Part shown: positions 1-7,682 of the stretch, piece by piece
How the letters are laid out: the number at the start of each line of letters is the position of its first letter
Position numbering within the stretch: the first letter of the stretch is position 1
DNA from: an uncultured Succinivibrionaceae bacterium
GTDB taxonomy: Bacteria; Pseudomonadota; Gammaproteobacteria; Enterobacterales; Succinivibrionaceae
DNA: 47,005 nt
Assembly (NCBI GenBank): GCA_944390105.1
Contig: CALXOV010000065.1
Location: 1 to 47,005 of the forward strand
Direction: 5' to 3'
The notes under the pieces: model-generated
Told to the model about the DNA's origin: nothing
Databases searched by the model: none
The model's input: only the letters and a program-made list of their open reading frames with translations
Program-made: the position numbers and the translations under genes

Positions 1-483
1 GTGCACATTTTATAGAAAATTTTCCAGCTGTCAAATATTTTTTACAAAATTTTTAAAAATAATTGCGCCGGGATCTTCAATACTACTAAAACTTCACTCA
101 CAAATATGTGATTTATCTCACATTTTTATCATTAAACGTTGATATGGCGGCGCCACAACCTACACTCTAAAAGGGAAATGCCGAAGAAAACGGTCAGCTA
201 AAGGGGGAGCGGAGATTTTCCCGCCGTTTAGCCATAAGCGCCAAGCTACTTCTTTTAACTAATGCCGCGTAATGGCCCTTGCGAAAACTAGAGGAAGTAA
301 GCGATTGGTACCACACTTTTGCGGCGGTACCATACAGCCCAAGCATTCAGAAGCGAGCTCTTTGCTCCTATCGAATGCGGGCATTGCGGACATGCCCGTA
401 AGCGCCCTGCTGCAGCAGTTTACTAAAAAAGTGAGATATCGGCCGTGCAAAAACTCACACATCAGTGCGTAGGTAGTTCATAG
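1..483. other. Gene-free left flank
   Basis: I see no convincing gene here. The first 130 bases are AT-rich and look like promoter DNA for a gene outside the window to the left; they contain the CRP-type palindrome listed separately. From 197 to 232 there is an imperfect hairpin (GCTAAA against TTTAGC, with GGGA against TCCC inside). From about 240 to 480 the composition becomes GC-richer, but the short reading frames on both strands have no recognisable motif and no good ribosome binding site. murI ends at 484 and reads into this stretch. Confidence 0.5.
102..127. promoter_or_regulatory. CRP (cAMP receptor protein) binding site, perfect half-sites
   Basis: TGTGA at 107-111 and TCACA at 118-122 are separated by exactly six bases and flanked by A/T on both sides. 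This is the full consensus of the enterobacterial CRP operator. The only gene whose control it can plausibly serve lies left of the window, because murI ends at 484 and reads toward this site. The match is seen directly; CRP binding is inferred. Confidence 0.7.
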
Positions 484-1305
484 TTAATCCTGCGCATTAA
501 TTCCCGGTAACAGCTGAATACGACTGATCCCCCACGGAGCTAAAGCTGCGACCCGTGCCTGCAAAGAAGCATCAAGCTTAGTGCAGTAGAGCGCACAGCT
601 CCCGGCTGCTACAGCATGGGATGGCGCCACCTGATTTTGCAGCAGACTCTGCACCCGCCGTGCCACAGCAGCACCCGAATCAATTAAAGTAACCTCGGGA
701 CCTAACACAGTAGCAATCTCCTCACGCAACCACGGATAATGCGTGCAGCCTAAAACTACTACATCCGGACGCTCGACAGGCGGCAAATTCAGCCACGGCT
801 TTAACACCAGCGCAATTTCATTAAGCTGTGGAGCCTTCCCCTGTAGCTTATCCTCGGCAATTTCCACCAGTTTAGTGGTGCCGATGCGTAGCACTTTTTC
901 ATCCCCAGCAAAATTTTCAATTAATTCCTCGGTATACTGCCGCTTTACGGTGCCAGGCGTCGCTAAAAGACCAATTATCTTGCGTTTACTTAATGCTGCA
1001 GCCGGTTTAATCGCCGGCACTACCCCGACGATCGGCAGGTTTAACTGCTGCCGCACTGTCGGCAATGCTACGGTGCTTGCAGTATTGCAGGCAATCACAA
1101 TGAGATCAGGGCGCAGAGCCGCATAAGCTAACGTCAGTAGCTTGCCGACGCGCCTTATTAAAAAATCCTCACTTTTATCGCCGTAAGGGAAGCAGGCATT
1201 GTCAAATAGATAAGCAAGCTCAAGCTCAGGACACAATTTACGGGTGGCAGTCAGTACCGTAAGTCCTCCCATGCCGGAGTCAAAAAACAAAACTCGCGCC
1301 TGCAC
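484..1305 (-). CDS. murI: Glutamate racemase MurI
   Basis: This cytoplasmic cofactor-independent racemase converts L-glutamate to D-glutamate for peptidoglycan precursors. The 273-residue product begins with the family motif FDSGMGG (Asp9, Ser10) and carries both catalytic cysteines, Cys73 in ACNTAS and Cys187 in GCTHYP, with the adjacent His189. The length is normal for the family. The start is GTG, chosen because AGGAG lies eight bases upstream. It is divergent from trmA, with about 106 bases between the two starts. All active-site residues are present, so the assignment is secure. Confidence 0.96.
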   Translation of the reverse strand: MQARVLFFDSGMGGLTVLTATRKLCPELELAYLFDNACFPYGDKSEDFLIRRVGKLLTLAYAALRPDLIVIACNTASTVALPTVRQQLNLPIVGVVPAIKPAAALSKRKIIGLLATPGTVKRQYTEELIENFAGDEKVLRIGTTKLVEIAEDKLQGKAPQLNEIALVLKPWLNLPPVERPDVVVLGCTHYPWLREEIATVLGPEVTLIDSGAAVARRVQSLLQNQVAPSHAVAAGSCALYCTKLDASLQARVAALAPWGISRIQLLPGINAQD

Positions 1306-1411
1306 TTGTTTATCTCCTGTTTTGCTCTACAATTTGCCCACAATAAGCCCCGGCCTACGGCCGCGCGCTAAGTATAGCAAACCGTCAAACCATCTTTAGG
1401 CAGGACTTCAC

Positions 1412-2545
1412 ATGCTCCCAACCTTAATCGGCACCACCGATCCTGCTCGCTACGAGCAGTATTTAGCTGAAAAAATTGCCGCAGCTTACACCACCCTAGC
1501 GCAAGCGGGCCTGCCCCTGCCTAAGCCGCAGGTAGTTCCTTCCCCGCCGACGCATTACCGCATGCGCTGTGAATTTGCTCTTTATAAAGAGGAGCATGAT
1601 TTTAAATACGCCATGTTCATCCCCAAGACTCAACCCAAGCAACGGGTACTGCTCGACACTTTCAGCGGTGCCCATATGGCCATCAATCAGGGGATGGTAT
1701 CTCTGCATGCGGCGCTTAAAGATGATAAGGAGATGCTTGAAGGTCTATTTCAAACTGACTTTTTATGTGCACAGGATGGGCAACTCATTATTGCGCTCAA
1801 CTACCACCGCAAGTTCGATGCAAGTTTTGCCGAAAAGCTAGCTACGTTGCGCCAGCAACTGCGCGCCACCGGCCTTAACGTTGATCTGGTAGCACGCGCG
1901 CGCAAACAGAAAATTGTCTGTAAGCGCGAGGATGTGTGTGAACACTATGCACTTGACGGGCGTGCGGTAAAGCTCTATCAAGTGGAAGGCACCTTCAGTC
2001 AACCCAATGCAGCCGCCTGTGAGGCGATGCTCAATTTTGCCCGCTCGTGCGTACCTACCGACAATCCGCGTGATTTACTTGAGCTTTACTGCGGCTCGGG
2101 TACTTTTACTGTGGCGCTGGCCGATCTTTTTACTAAAGTGCTGGCCACTGAGGTGGGACGTGTTCCTACGCAGACTGCGCTGCGCAATCTTGCCTTAAAT
2201 GATCTTCACAATGTCAAATTATGCCGTTTAAGCGCGCATGAAGCGGCCAGTGCCATTGCGCGTGAGCGCCCCTTCCGCCGTCTTTTAGCGCAAGACATCG
2301 CGATTGAGGATTATCATTTCTCCACGCTGCTGGTAGATCCGCCGCGCGCCGGCATACAAGATGACGCTGCGCTGCATTTTGCTGCGCAATTTGAACGCAT
2401 TATCTATATTTCATGCAATCCGCAAACTTTAGCTCTTGATCTAAAGGTCTTAGGACAGACCCATAAGATAGTCAAACTCAGCTTCTTTGATCAATTCCCA
2501 TATACCCCGCATTTAGAAAGCGGCGTGCTCTTATTAAAGCGCTGA
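1412..2545 (+). CDS. trmA: tRNA (uracil-54-C5)-methyltransferase TrmA
   Basis: TrmA uses S-adenosylmethionine to form ribothymidine at position 54 in the T-loop of tRNAs. The 377-residue protein has the N-terminal RNA-binding part typical of TrmA and no N-terminal Fe-S cysteine cluster, which separates it from the rlmD paralogue also in this window. The SAM-binding motif is ELYCGSGTFTVALA, followed by LLVDPPRAG and then the catalytic cysteine in YISCNPQTLALDL. The C-terminus FDQFPYTPHLESGVLL is the TrmA signature. ATG follows AGGA at a normal distance. It converges on the malic enzyme gene across a hairpin terminator region. Confidence 0.95.
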   Translation: MLPTLIGTTDPARYEQYLAEKIAAAYTTLAQAGLPLPKPQVVPSPPTHYRMRCEFALYKEEHDFKYAMFIPKTQPKQRVLLDTFSGAHMAINQGMVSLHAALKDDKEMLEGLFQTDFLCAQDGQLIIALNYHRKFDASFAEKLATLRQQLRATGLNVDLVARARKQKIVCKREDVCEHYALDGRAVKLYQVEGTFSQPNAAACEAMLNFARSCVPTDNPRDLLELYCGSGTFTVALADLFTKVLATEVGRVPTQTALRNLALNDLHNVKLCRLSAHEAASAIARERPFRRLLAQDIAIEDYHFSTLLVDPPRAGIQDDAALHFAAQFERIIYISCNPQTLALDLKVLGQTHKIVKLSFFDQFPYTPHLESGVLLLKR

Positions 2546-2559
2546 GCGGAAAAAACACC

Positions 2560-2624
2560 GCGGGCGCCTTTATGACTAAAAGACGCCCGCAGCTTCAGCC
2601 CGCCGCGCTGCGGCGGGCGTTTTG
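2560..2624. terminator. Convergent terminator region with overlapping hairpins (trmA / malic enzyme)
   Basis: Two hairpins sit in the 95 bases between convergent genes. The first is 2560-2590, with a GCGGGCG/CGCCCGC stem. The second is 2598-2618, with a GCCCGCCG/CGGCGGGC stem followed by GTTTTG, and suits trmA on the plus strand. On the minus strand, bases 2611-2620 region can instead pair with 2583-2592 (ACGCCCGC..CAG with CTGCGGGCGT) followed by CTTTT, which suits the malic enzyme transcript. The arrangement therefore looks like a bidirectional terminator built from mutually exclusive stems. Confidence 0.75.
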
Positions 2625-2640
2625 TTAAGCCCGAATGCGC

Positions 2641-3918
2641 TTATTCCATGTAATGCTCCGGCATCGGGATCTGCGCCACGCCAGAATCCACGGCAGCCTG
2701 AGCGACAGCACGCGACACGCGCTTTAACAGGCGCGGATCCATCGGCTTAGGGATCACGTAATCCGGACCGAACTCTAAGTGATCGACCTGAGCTGCCTTG
2801 ACCACTTCCTCCGGCACCGGCTCCTGCGCCAACAGACGAATAGCGTTCATAGCCGCCTTCTTCATCTCTAAATTAATGCAGGTAGCACGCACATCCAGCG
2901 TACCGCGGAACAAGAACGGGAAGCACAGCACATTGTTGATCTGATTCGGGTAATCCGAACGGCCAGTACCCATGATGATGTCCGGGCGCAGACGCTTGAC
3001 CACTTCAGGATCCACTTCCGGATCCGGATTAGAGCAGGCGAAGACCACCGCCTTAGGGGCAAGGTGCTTGACCTCATCATCCGTGATGAGACCCGGGCCA
3101 GACACGCCTAACAGGATATCGGCACCATCACAGGCTTCCGCTAAGGTCTTAGGACCTGCGTCATTAATAAACTTCGGCTTCTCACCATTGTTGTACTGCG
3201 GGCGATCCGATCTGATCACACCGTGACGATCTACCATGAAGAACTTCTGCTTGTCAGCACCGCAAGCAATCAGCAGTGAAGAGCAGGCAATACCGGCAGC
3301 ACCTGCGCCGACGCAAACAATCTTGCAGTCCTCAATCTTTTTGCCCTGCAGCTGCAGTGCATTGAGGATACCGGCTGCCGTCACAATAGCCGTGCCATGC
3401 TGATCGTCATGGAATACCGGCACCTTGCAGCGCTTGATGAGCTCACGCTCAATCTCAAAGCATTCCGGAGCCTTAATATCCTCTAAATTAATGCCGCCGA
3501 AAGTATCGGCAATGCACTCAACGGTCTTAATGAACTCTTCAACATTGTCATGTTTAACTTCAATGTCAATCGCATCAATACCGGCAAAACGGTTAAATAA
3601 CAGAGCCTTGCCTTCCATTACCGGCTTTGAAGCCAGCGGGCCTAAATTGCCTAGACCTAAAATCGCAGTACCGTTGGAAATAATAGCGACACTGTTGCCC
3701 TTACCCGTATAGCGATAAGCATCGGCCGGATTCTTAGCAATCTCACGCACCGGTTCAGCAACGCCCGGGCTGTAGGCTAAAGTTAAATCGGTTGCCGTCT
3801 CGGCAGGTTTAGTAATTACAATCTTGATCTTTCCCGGAACCGGGTTTTCATGATAAGCCAGAGCGGCATCATGTAGCTGTTGATGATCCAAGGTGTCCCC
3901 CTTAAAGATTCTTGGCAT
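2641..3918 (-). CDS. maeB: Malic enzyme, short MaeB-type without phosphotransacetylase domain
   Basis: The enzyme oxidatively decarboxylates malate to pyruvate and CO2, producing NAD(P)H. The 425-residue product has the malic N-domain (AYSPGVAEP near 48-56, GNLGPLASKPVMEGK with Lys103), metal-binding acidic residues in NLEDIKAPE (146-147) and FHDDQHGTA (171-172), and a Rossmann motif GAGAAG at 204-209. The protein ends about where the enzymatic part of E. coli MaeB (759 aa) ends, so the C-terminal phosphotransacetylase-like domain that makes MaeB acetyl-CoA-responsive is absent. NAD versus NADP preference cannot be read safely. It follows rpmE on the same strand but is separated by a strong terminator. 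Confidence 0.92.
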   Translation of the reverse strand: MPRIFKGDTLDHQQLHDAALAYHENPVPGKIKIVITKPAETATDLTLAYSPGVAEPVREIAKNPADAYRYTGKGNSVAIISNGTAILGLGNLGPLASKPVMEGKALLFNRFAGIDAIDIEVKHDNVEEFIKTVECIADTFGGINLEDIKAPECFEIERELIKRCKVPVFHDDQHGTAIVTAAGILNALQLQGKKIEDCKIVCVGAGAAGIACSSLLIACGADKQKFFMVDRHGVIRSDRPQYNNGEKPKFINDAGPKTLAEACDGADILLGVSGPGLITDDEVKHLAPKAVVFACSNPDPEVDPEVVKRLRPDIIMGTGRSDYPNQINNVLCFPFLFRGTLDVRATCINLEMKKAAMNAIRLLAQEPVPEEVVKAAQVDHLEFGPDYVIPKPMDPRLLKRVSRAVAQAAVDSGVAQIPMPEHYME

Positions 3919-4089
3919 AGTGTTTTATCTAAAAATCTACGCTCCCGATGATAACGCAATTTGAAATGGGACACAGAGCTCTCAACTAAAAATAGCGAAA
4001 TACGTCACAACATTGCAACATAGGTGCGCAATTTGCGCTTGAACATTACAGAAACTTTGTTTTGCAGAAGAAAAATCTGGGGAAGAATT

Positions 4090-4105
4090 ACGTAAACCTT
4101 TACGT
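4090..4105. promoter_or_regulatory. 16-base palindrome upstream of the malic enzyme gene
   Basis: ACGTAAA-CC-TTTACGT is perfectly symmetrical and lies about 172 bases upstream of the malic enzyme start, between it and the rpmE terminator. A related perfect palindrome, TTTTACGTAAAA, occurs at 4515-4526 in the rpmE/priA divergent promoter region. They could be binding sites for the same dimeric regulator; I cannot name it. Confidence 0.3.
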
Positions 4106-4140
4106 TTTGCGCAAAGAAAATCAAGCTTGCGGCAGATGCG

Positions 4141-4167
4141 ATAAAGCCCGGACGCACCGGGCTTTAT
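4141..4167 (-). terminator. Rho-independent-type hairpin downstream of rpmE
   Basis: A perfect 11-base-pair stem (ATAAAGCCCGG against CCGGGCTTTAT) closes a five-base loop, 25 bases after the rpmE stop codon. The A/T-rich ends of the stem supply U-rich RNA on either strand, so it can act for the minus-strand rpmE transcript. Confidence 0.8.
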
Positions 4168-4192
4168 CAAGGCTGATGCATAAGCGCCAAAA

Positions 4193-4432
4193 TTACTTGG
4201 CAGCGGCCTTGTGCGCAGCGCGAGCCTTGGCCAGCATGCCAAAGCGCTTGTTGAAGGCTTCCACGCGCCCGCCGGTATCGACAATCTTCTGCTTGCCGGT
4301 ATAGAACGGATGGCACTTAGAGCACACTTCGATGTCGATGTCGTGGCAGCAGGTCGAACGGGTCTTAAAGGTGTTACCGCAAGAGCAACGTACGGTCACT
4401 TCCTCATACTTAGGATGAATATTTTCTTTCAT
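4193..4432 (-). CDS. rpmE: Ribosomal protein bL31, zinc-binding type
   Basis: bL31 is a protein of the large ribosomal subunit that bridges to the small subunit. The 79-residue product starts [12 protein letters not shown] and carries Cys16, Cys18, a CC pair near 36-37 and Cys40, the zinc-type (C+) form. The ending [11 protein letters not shown] plus a basic tail is typical. A longer frame upstream is open, but the ATG at 4432 has GAGGT just before it and gives the conserved N-terminus. It is divergent from priA, as in E. coli. No Zur-like operator is evident. Confidence 0.95.
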   Translation of the reverse strand: MKENIHPKYEEVTVRCSCGNTFKTRSTCCHDIDIEVCSKCHPFYTGKQKIVDTGGRVEAFNKRFGMLAKARAAHKAAAK

Positions 4433-4514
4433 GATAACCTCAATGCGTGTCGCCACTTCAGCCGCAGCTGCGCCGAAATACCACACGCGGACAATGGAAA
4501 AATACGGCGAACAA

Positions 4515-4565
4515 TTTTACGTAAAACGCTGACGCTTGACAAGAGCTAAATTAGCAGTTTTCATT
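4515..4565 (+). promoter_or_regulatory. priA promoter region: palindrome and consensus -35
   Basis: TTTTACGTAAAA (4515-4526) is a perfect 12-base palindrome in the space between divergent rpmE and priA. It is followed at 4536-4541 by TTGACA, a perfect sigma-70 -35 hexamer facing priA. The best -10 at a usable distance is TTCATT (4560-4565, spacing 18), which is a poor match. The promoter is therefore a candidate only. Confidence 0.3.
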
Positions 4566-4634
4566 ACAGTAAAAGGAAGGCGGCAGCCCTAAGCGCAGGT
4601 AGCTTAAGCCCGCAGCTGCCGCAAGGCACATCGC

Positions 4635-6869
4635 ATGGAATATCAAGTCAGCATTGTTCTTATTGAAAGGCCACTGCCTACCCCCTTCAGCTATACTCTC
4701 ACCCTCCGCCCCGGACAGAGTCCTGCCATCGGCGCGCGGGTTAAAGTACCGCTAGGTGGCAGCAGCGACAATCTCGGCATTATTGTGCAGGTGCAGCCGC
4801 TGCAGTCCTCAGTCGCGTCGGCACTCAAGCCTGCCACGCTCATTGATGATACGGCGCTGTTCCCTGACGACATCTTGGCACTGTGTCGCTTCGCCGCTGC
4901 TTATTATCATTATCCTTTAGGGCAATGTTTTTTTACCGCGCTGCCGGCGCTCCTGCGCGCCGGGCAAGCTGCAGCCTTCAGTGCAAGTCCAGCCCTCAAG
5001 CTAAGCGCAAAAGCGTGCGTACAGCCACTACCTAAAATTAAATCTCCCGAGCAGCGGCGTCTGCTTGAGCTGTTGCACGCATCCGAGCGCCCCCTGCTCA
5101 AGCAGGAGCTTAAAGATCGCGGCTTTAGCGCAACTGCAATGCGCGCTTTAGTGCGCCGCGGCCTTGCTGAAGATACAGAAGTCTGCCTTACCCTGCAAGC
5201 GTGGCAGGAAACAACTGCGGCAGTGTTAAAAAGCCCGGGATTTGAGCTAAATCCCGAACAACAAGCGGCCGCTGATGCCATCTGCACCGCTTTAGGCACC
5301 TTTCATAGCTTTCTGCTTTACGGCATAACCGGATCTGGCAAAACTGAAGTCTATCTGCATATTATCGCCGCAGCGCTAGAGCTAGGACGCAGCGCCTTAG
5401 TCTTAGTACCGGAAATTGCGCTTACCCCGCAGACTGTCGAGCGTTTTTATGCCCGCTTTAATGTACCGGTAGTGCTGCTGCACTCAGGGCTTAGCGATAA
5501 AGCGCGTCTGAATGCTTATTTAACCTGCAAAGTAGGCGGTGCCGCTATCCTGATTGGCACGCGCTCAGCACTGTTCACTCCACTGCCGCACTTAGGCCTG
5601 ATAGTGCTCGATGAAGAACATGACAGCTCCTTTAAGCAAGGCGACGGGCTGCGCTATCACGCCCGCACCTTAGCATATCAGCGCGCACGCGATAATAACT
5701 GTCCCCTAATACTCGGCTCTGCGACCCCCGCAGTGGAAAGTCTGTATGCGGTCAAACAGGAGCAGTGTACCCTGCTGACGCTCACTCGCCGAGCAGGTCC
5801 GGCGACGCTACCTGAGCTCTCTTTAATTGACTTGCGCTCAGAGCCGCTGTCGCCGGGGCTTAAAACCGGGATTGGGCGTAGCTTAGAAGATGAGATTGGT
5901 GCCGAAACGGCTAAAGGCAATCAGGTACTGCTATTTTTAAATCGCCGCGGCTATGCGCATCAGCTCATCTGTCACCACTGCGGCACAATTCTCACCTGCC
6001 CGCACTGCGACAATCCGCTTACCGTGCATCGCGCTGAAGGACGACTTAAATGTCATATCTGCGATACTCGTCTGCCGCTGCCGCAGCGTTGTCCGCACTG
6101 CGGCAGCCTGCAGCTGATGGATAACGGCTTTGGTACCGAGCAAGTCGAAGCTTTTTTACAGCTGCGCTATCCGGATGAAGGCATTGAACGCATTGACCGC
6201 GACAGCGTAAAAAACAAAGACGACTTAGAGGCTCACCTGCAGCGTGTGCGTAGCGGTCACAGCTCAATTCTCATCGGAACCCAGATGCTGGCCAAGGGGC
6301 ATGATTTTCCTGACGTCACCTTAGTCGGTATTTTGGATATTGACGGCGGCCTGTTCTCCGATGATTTCCGCGCGCCGGAATATACCGCCCAATTGCTCAC
6401 CCAAGTCGCAGGGCGCGCTGGACGGGCCAACAAGCCCGGGAGGGTGATTATTCAAACCCACCATCCGGATAATCGGCTCTTGCATCAGTTAATTGATCCG
6501 GCGCTAGCTTATTTAGAATTAGCCGACGAGCTGCTGACGCAACGCGCGACTCTGCAGCTGCCGCCTTACCGTGAGCAAGCCTTTTTGCTGTCTAACAGCC
6601 CGCTGCGTGATAAAGCCCATCGCTTTTTATTAGATTTAGTAAATCTGCTGCGCCCGCGCCTGCCGGAGTTTGCCGATCTTACCTTGGGCAACGTGATCTC
6701 CGACAAAATTGAAAAGCGCCACAATCGCTACCATTTTCATCTGCAGGTTCTTGCTCCAACGCGCGAGCGCCTGGATGCCTTTTTAAATATCGTGCAACAG
6801 GCAGCGCAGCTGTTAAAAGCTAATGGGGTGCGCTTTGCCATAGATGTCGATCCGCTGTCTTTATACTAG
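4635..6869 (+). CDS. priA: Primosomal replication-restart helicase PriA
   Basis: PriA is a 3'-to-5' superfamily 2 helicase that recognises stalled forks and D-loops and starts replisome reloading. The 744-residue protein has an N-terminal 3'-DNA-binding domain (about 1-105), Walker A GITGSGKT at 230-237 and Walker B DEEH at 326-329. Next come eight zinc-binding cysteines in CHHCGTILTCPHC and related CxxC pairs at about 445-490, then helicase motifs GTQMLAKGHDFP and QVAGRAGR. The length is close to E. coli PriA (732). The ATG is preceded by AAGG. Divergence from rpmE is a conserved gammaproteobacterial arrangement. Confidence 0.96.
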   Translation: MEYQVSIVLIERPLPTPFSYTLTLRPGQSPAIGARVKVPLGGSSDNLGIIVQVQPLQSSVASALKPATLIDDTALFPDDILALCRFAAAYYHYPLGQCFFTALPALLRAGQAAAFSASPALKLSAKACVQPLPKIKSPEQRRLLELLHASERPLLKQELKDRGFSATAMRALVRRGLAEDTEVCLTLQAWQETTAAVLKSPGFELNPEQQAAADAICTALGTFHSFLLYGITGSGKTEVYLHIIAAALELGRSALVLVPEIALTPQTVERFYARFNVPVVLLHSGLSDKARLNAYLTCKVGGAAILIGTRSALFTPLPHLGLIVLDEEHDSSFKQGDGLRYHARTLAYQRARDNNCPLILGSATPAVESLYAVKQEQCTLLTLTRRAGPATLPELSLIDLRSEPLSPGLKTGIGRSLEDEIGAETAKGNQVLLFLNRRGYAHQLICHHCGTILTCPHCDNPLTVHRAEGRLKCHICDTRLPLPQRCPHCGSLQLMDNGFGTEQVEAFLQLRYPDEGIERIDRDSVKNKDDLEAHLQRVRSGHSSILIGTQMLAKGHDFPDVTLVGILDIDGGLFSDDFRAPEYTAQLLTQVAGRAGRANKPGRVIIQTHHPDNRLLHQLIDPALAYLELADELLTQRATLQLPPYREQAFLLSNSPLRDKAHRFLLDLVNLLRPRLPEFADLTLGNVISDKIEKRHNRYHFHLQVLAPTRERLDAFLNIVQQAAQLLKANGVRFAIDVDPLSLY

Positions 6870-6903
6870 CACCCTACGATACCAGCCCCTCACCTGCCCC
6901 GGC

Positions 6904-6939
6904 AGCTACCGTTATCTGCGAAGCTTTCTTGCGGTAGCT
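6904..6939 (+). terminator. Stem-loop downstream of priA
   Basis: AGCTACCG at 6904-6911 pairs with CGGTAGCT at 6932-6939, with a smaller GAAG/CTTT-type stem inside the loop. It lies 35 bases after the priA stop. No clear U-run follows, so termination is uncertain. Confidence 0.35.
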
Positions 6940-6982
6940 TACGTCAAGCTCGATACTAAGCGCGCTTATTGCTAAAGGACTT

Positions 6983-7168
6983 ATGCACTTGCTACTGTTG
7001 TTTATCGGCGTCGTGATAGTCGGTGCGGCAGTTCTCCTACAGACTGCGGCCAATACCGCGTCACGCCAACGCCAGCTCTCGCCCCCTTTTAGCCGCCTTA
7101 ATCAACTCTGCGCTAGGAGCTACGCGGTTGTGCGCAGTGCTGCGGTAGCCTCACAACATCAGTTTTAG
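6983..7168 (+). CDS. Possible small single-pass membrane protein (61 aa)
   Basis: I do not recognise this ORF. An ATG follows AAAGGAC at a good distance. Residues 3-22 are hydrophobic (LLLLFIGVVIVGAAVLL), giving one membrane segment, and the rest is polar and basic with no motif. A perfect palindrome TAAGCGCGCTTA (6957-6968) lies just upstream. In many relatives ftsN follows priA, but nothing here resembles FtsN. It may be a real micro-protein or chance. Confidence 0.3.
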   Translation: MHLLLLFIGVVIVGAAVLLQTAANTASRQRQLSPPFSRLNQLCARSYAVVRSAAVASQHQF

Positions 7169-7304
7169 CCTAACTGCAAGGCAAGGCTCAAATCCGCAGC
7201 AAAAGTGAACTAGAGAGTGACCAAAAGGGGCTTTCTATTAAGAAACATAAAATCAATTTAATTATATTTCAAATTGTTAATTTTATAAAATCCTTAAAAT
7301 TTGA

Positions 7305-7550
7305 CTTATTAGTCACTCCCATTGCGCGCCCATATTTTTCAAAGGCCTAGAAAAGGTGTGCATTGAGTTCGGGCTGACAGTATTGGCGCACAATCTCAGA
7401 AAATACTCACGGGAGGCTACGGGAGAGATCTGTGCAGAAAAACGTAAAAATGGCGTCATAAGCGACCATTTGTGGCAAAACGCCTTTAATTTTGGAGGGA
7501 AAAAGACTATTTGGGATCCAAAACCGAAAAATTTCACCAGTCGGGGCTAA
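7305..7550 (+). pseudogene. 3' remnant of an IS1182/DDE_Tnp_1-type transposase
   Basis: Only the C-terminal end survives. The frame reads FFKGLEKVCIEFGLTVLAHNLRK, which contains the family's closing signature GLEKV..EF.L..LAHNLRK, followed by about 40 further residues to a TAA stop. The DDE catalytic domain upstream is missing and the frame is closed by a stop at 7302-7304. The preceding 70 bases are AT-rich and unlike the neighbouring genes. It is a dead scrap left by transposition and deletion between priA and gpmI. Confidence 0.7.
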
Positions 7551-7626
7551 TTAGTATACCGCGATGGCGGCTGGGCAAGAATTGAGGGCTATCTGCCCCC
7601 AAGAACCATAACAATTTTTCATAAAC

Positions 7627-7653
7627 CGGGGGTAACCCTAAAAGTCACCCCCG
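7627..7653 (-). terminator. Terminator of gpmI
   Basis: On the minus strand CGGGGGTGAC pairs with GTTACCCCCG around a seven-base loop. One position is a G-U pair in minus-strand RNA but an A-C mismatch in plus-strand RNA, so the hairpin is selected for the gpmI transcript. GTTTATG follows. It lies 30 bases past the gpmI stop. Confidence 0.75.
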
Positions 7654-7682
7654 TATGCATAAATGAGTTTAACGTAATCTAC

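Noticed and set aside
259-472. Short open frames on both strands in the left flank
   Set aside because: No ribosome binding site, no family resemblance, and both frames are similarly uninformative.
743-1126. Plus-strand frame of 127 codons
   Set aside because: It lies wholly inside murI on the opposite strand and has shadow-like composition.
4211-4549. Plus-strand frame of 112 codons over rpmE
   Set aside because: It is antisense to a certain ribosomal protein gene and shows no motif.
4432-4634. Zur operator controlling rpmE
   Set aside because: The palindrome at 4515-4526 does not resemble the Zur consensus, and zinc-type bL31 is not usually Zur-repressed.
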